Shown one piece after another: positions 14,488 to 16,601 of a stretch of 16,601 nucleotides of DNA; position 1 is the first letter of the stretch, and every line of letters begins with the position of its first letter. Under the pieces are notes generated by a model. The model saw nothing but the letters and a program-made list of their open reading frames with translations, ran no database searches and had not been told where the DNA came from. The DNA is from Bacillota bacterium (GTDB lineage Bacteria; Bacillota; UBA5301; JASBVW01), in assembly GCA_029961005.1 (NCBI GenBank), contig JASBVW010000007.1:1-16601 (forward strand), in the 5' to 3' direction. Made by a program: the position numbers and the translations under genes.

Positions 14488-15056
14488 TATTGCTTGAGCA
14501 TACCCTCCAGCCTGATCCGCAGCTGTTCCTCGGTCATGGCGCCCAGGACCCGGTCGCGGATGTCTCCCTTAGTATCAATAAAAAAGGTGGTGGGTATACC
14601 GCGCACCAGGTACTCCTGGGCCGCCTTTCCCTCCCGGTCCAGATAGACCGGCAGATCCAGGCCGGTGCGGCGGAGAAACTCCTCTACGGCCGACTGTTCC
14701 TCGCCTACGTCCACCAGGAGGAAGGTGGCGTTCCAACCCTCCTGGCGCGCCTGCTGGTAGACCTTCTGGAAGGCCGGCAGCTCCTCGCGGCAGGCCGGGC
14801 ACCAGGTGGCCCAGAAGTTCAGCACCACGTTGCGCCCCCGCAGGTCGGCCAGGCGCACCTCCCGGCCGTCCAGGGAGCGCACGGTTACCCCCGGGGCCGC
14901 GTAACCCGGCAGAGGCCACTGCCGCATCTCCTCGCCCGCCCTCTCGGGGCGGGCGGCCGGTTCGGTCGGCAGCCACCCCCTTTGCCAACCCCAAAAACCC
15001 AGGAGCAGGAGGAGCACCGCCGCCCCTGCCCCCCAGAGGAGGGTCCTCTTCCCCAT
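14487..15056 (-). CDS. TlpA/ResA-like membrane-anchored thiol-disulfide oxidoreductase
   Basis: This is an extracytoplasmic thioredoxin-fold reductase, probably supplied with electrons by the CcdA protein encoded just upstream. The 189-residue protein has an uncleaved N-terminal anchor (about 5-27) and a thioredoxin domain from about 50. The active site is WCPAC with Cys86 and Cys89, and the conserved cis-proline is Pro155 in GIPTTFFID. TlpA, ResA and CcmG use the same fold to reduce apocytochrome c or other exported thiols. The start is ATG 15056, with AAAGGAG eight bases upstream; the frame is open to a GTG at 15083 that has only a weak site. It shares TAATG with the downstream transporter. 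Whether the partner is cytochrome c is unknown; no cytochrome genes lie in the window. Confidence 0.93.
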   Translation of the reverse strand: MGKRTLLWGAGAAVLLLLLGFWGWQRGWLPTEPAARPERAGEEMRQWPLPGYAAPGVTVRSLDGREVRLADLRGRNVVLNFWATWCPACREELPAFQKVYQQARQEGWNATFLLVDVGEEQSAVEEFLRRTGLDLPVYLDREGKAAQEYLVRGIPTTFFIDTKGDIRDRVLGAMTEEQLRIRLEGMLKQ

Positions 15057-15127
15057 CCCACCCACTCCTTTCCCGCTCTTCACTCTTTCACCCCGCTCGC
15101 CAGCTCAAGGCCCCGGCTTCTCCCCGG

Positions 15128-15895
15128 TCAGCCGCTGAAGAGGGGCCACCAGTCGAAGGAGAGGGCCACCCCCAGGGCCGCCAGGAGCAGCCCGCTCACC
15201 CTCTCTGCCAGGAGGGCGTGGCGCCTCAGGAAGCCCAAGAGCGGAGCTAAGCGATCCAGGGCTGCTGCTGCCGCTAAAAAAGGCAGGCCCAGCCCCCCTG
15301 CATAAAGCGCCAAGAGAAGAGCCCCCCGGGCCGCTGTCTCGGCGGTACCGGCGTAAATCAGAATCGAACCCAGGAGGGGGCCGACACAGGGCGTCCAGCC
15401 GGCGGAGAAAGAGACACCTAAAAGAAAAGCGGCCAAAACCCCCTTTCCCCCACCGGCCCCTGCGGATTTCCGGGGCGAAGTGCCCGCCTCCCCGGGCGGG
15501 CCGCTCTCGTGCGGGCCGCGGCCGCTTCCGACCCCGGAGCTGAAGGGGCGCCAGACCCGATCCAAGACGGGTAAACGGAGGATTCCTCCTGTATGCAGGC
15601 CCAGGGTAAACACCACCAAGCCGGCCAGCCGGCGCAGCAGGGCCTGCCGGAGCAGCAGAAACCGCCCCAGCCAGGTGGCCGACAGCCCCAAAAGGACGAA
15701 GACCAGGGTAAAGCCCAGGACAAAGAGAAAAGCGTGCTCAAGGAGGCGCGCTTGGCGGGCCCCCGCCGCCACACCCGCCAGGTAGGAGAGGTAGACCGGC
15801 ACCAGCGGCAGTACACAGGGGGAGAGAAAGGAGAGCAGCCCCGCCCCCGCAGCCAGGGCCAAGGAGAGGGGGTCAATTCCTGTCACGCTCGCCAT
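15128..15895 (-). CDS. ccdA: CcdA-type cytochrome c biogenesis / disulfide electron transporter
   Basis: This integral membrane protein passes electrons from cytoplasmic thioredoxin to thioredoxin-like proteins outside. The 255-residue protein has about six helices. It carries both family motifs with the redox cysteines: SFLSPCVLPLVP (Cys27) and SAGWTPCVGPLLG (Cys170). Between them, at about residues 118-151, is a Gly/Ser/Pro/charged segment that makes the loop longer than in most CcdA proteins. The ATG at 15895 is preceded by GGAGGG at a rather long spacing of about 13 bases. It is the first gene of the ccdA-tlpA-transporter unit; 71 bp separate it from the tlpA-like start, with no obvious terminator. 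The upstream gap (15896-15999) has only a weak -10-like TATACA on this strand. Confidence 0.94.
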   Translation of the reverse strand: MASVTGIDPLSLALAAGAGLLSFLSPCVLPLVPVYLSYLAGVAAGARQARLLEHAFLFVLGFTLVFVLLGLSATWLGRFLLLRQALLRRLAGLVVFTLGLHTGGILRLPVLDRVWRPFSSGVGSGRGPHESGPPGEAGTSPRKSAGAGGGKGVLAAFLLGVSFSAGWTPCVGPLLGSILIYAGTAETAARGALLLALYAGGLGLPFLAAAAALDRLAPLLGFLRRHALLAERVSGLLLAALGVALSFDWWPLFSG

Positions 15896-15999
15896 AAGAA
15901 TAAACAGCCCTCCCCCCCTGGGATGCCCCTGTATAGAGAACGAGGAGAGAGGGCTCTTCGGTTCCCCGCCTGCGTTCTTTCCGAATCTGTGCCAGGGCC

Positions 16000-16601
16000 T
16001 TACATCTTGTGCAGCACGTCCTTCATCACCGGCATGAGGTCCGCCACCTGGTCGGCGGAGACCCAGTACACCCGGCGGCCCTTGGCCCAGAAGAAGTGCA
16101 TCTGGTTCAAGCCGCTGGTTTGGTACATCTCCACGGTGGGTATGCCCAGAGGCTGCGGCGGCGTGAAGGTCTTACTCTTTTCCATCTTTTTGAGCATCTC
16201 GGCCACCTGCTCCCTGGCCACGCCCTCGTCTTTGGCCTCGGAGATCCAGACCACCGCCCGCCCCCGGCCGTCGGAGTAGGTGAGAATCCAGCCCCGCTCG
16301 CCCTCAATCTGGGTGCCGTGCAAGCGAGAGATCTCCGCCAGGGCCTCCCGGCCCTCTTTCACTTCCACCAGGGCCAGCCCTCCTGCCGTAGGTGGAAAGC
16401 CGGGCGGCGGCGGGACGGACTGAACGGGAGCCGAGGGGCCGGACGGAGAAGGCCCGGGAGCAGATCCGAGCTCTCCACCTCCCGGCACCACCCCGGACGG
16501 CTGCTGGCGAGGCGTCAGCCACAGGGAGAGGGCCAGCACCACCCCCGCAATCAAGACCGACAAAACTACGGTCTGCCAAACCTTCTTGTTCAAACGGGCA
16601 C
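16000..16601 (-). CDS. Membrane-anchored protein, probably partial at the window edge
   Basis: I do not recognise the family with confidence. A positively charged lead (NKK) precedes a hydrophobic helix (about 6-27, numbered from the TTG at 16593). A Pro/Gly/Ser-rich linker follows (about 28-72), then a C-terminal domain of about 125 residues containing RGWILTYSDGRGRAVVWIS and MHFFWAKGRRVYWVSAD. That domain loosely resembles DUF4367-type domains attached to anti-sigma factors. The frame remains open to the end of the window, and the only start inside it (TTG 16593) has no ribosome binding site, so the true start is probably outside, possibly with a cytoplasmic N-terminal domain. It lies upstream of ccdA on the same strand. 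Confidence 0.65.
   Translation of the reverse strand, partial: ARLNKKVWQTVVLSVLIAGVVLALSLWLTPRQQPSGVVPGGGELGSAPGPSPSGPSAPVQSVPPPPGFPPTAGGLALVEVKEGREALAEISRLHGTQIEGERGWILTYSDGRGRAVVWISEAKDEGVAREQVAEMLKKMEKSKTFTPPQPLGIPTVEMYQTSGLNQMHFFWAKGRRVYWVSADQVADLMPVMKDVLHKM

Noticed and set aside
13201..14646. 481-codon + strand open frame
   Set aside because: It is antisense to the ion transporter, whose membrane helices and motifs are clear; the product is Gln/Gly/His-rich without domains.
15920..15970. Hairpin-like sequence after the gene ending at 16000
   Set aside because: On the - strand an imperfect stem can be drawn (GAA-CGA-AGAG with CTCT-TCG-TTC), but it needs bulges on both arms and has no T-run after it.
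1..16601. CRISPR arrays, tRNA or rRNA genes, insertion sequences, phage genes
   Set aside because: No regularly spaced repeats, cloverleaf-type sequences, transposase or integrase motifs were seen on either strand.

Overview
The window looks like chromosome from a GC-rich, endospore-forming Firmicute, probably a thermophilic anaerobe of the Moorella/Ammonifex/Desulfovirgula kind. That placement is inferred from a spore germinant receptor operon, a GlnR-type MerR regulator, a thermophile-type short N-acetylglutamate synthase, Shine-Dalgarno sites of the GGAGG type and a very high GC content. No rRNA, tRNA, CRISPR array, insertion sequence, prophage or replication origin was seen.

Layout. (1) 132-4778, + strand: a four-gene germinant receptor operon in the order gerB-gerA-gerC-D. 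All junctions overlap by 4-11 bp, and the operon is preceded by an excellent match to a forespore sigma-G promoter. The last gene is a 71-residue two-helix membrane protein like the accessory 'D subunits' known from Bacillus. A perfect 28-bp palindrome (4783-4810) separates it from the next, convergent unit. (2) 4819-8182, - strand: read 5' to 3', an unrecognised membrane-anchored protein, a short ArgA-like acetyltransferase, a GSI-beta-type glutamine synthetase (glnA) and a GlnR-like MerR regulator that lacks the usual C-terminal tail. glnA has its own strong sigma-A promoter, embedded in a symmetric array of four TGTYAR half-sites. (3) 8343-9527, + strand: a Tat-exported DUF362 protein. (4) 9598-10914, - strand: a chemotaxis transducer with almost no extracellular domain. 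(5) 11024-13194, + strand: a TasA/CalY-like beta-sandwich protein with no signal peptide, a GT4 glycosyltransferase, and a small protein resembling the SPOCS/DUF3794 spore-envelope domain. Together these are a candidate spore-surface or matrix locus. (6) 13186-15895, - strand: ccdA, a tlpA/resA-like thioredoxin and an ArsB/NhaD-type transporter, the last two coupled by a TAATG junction. (7) 16000-16601, - strand: a membrane-anchored protein, probably cut by the window edge.

How the parts fit. Region 1 makes the receptor that lets the spore sense nutrients. Region 2 is a nitrogen-assimilation unit (glutamine synthesis, its likely repressor and the first step of arginine synthesis). Region 6 carries electrons across the membrane to an extracytoplasmic thioredoxin, as used in cytochrome c maturation or disulfide reduction. 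Region 5 is the part least explained by known pathways and is the best candidate for something new. Start codons were moved inward from the longest open frames where the ribosome binding site or family alignment demanded it (gerA, glnA, acetyltransferase, DUF362, glycosyltransferase, tlpA).
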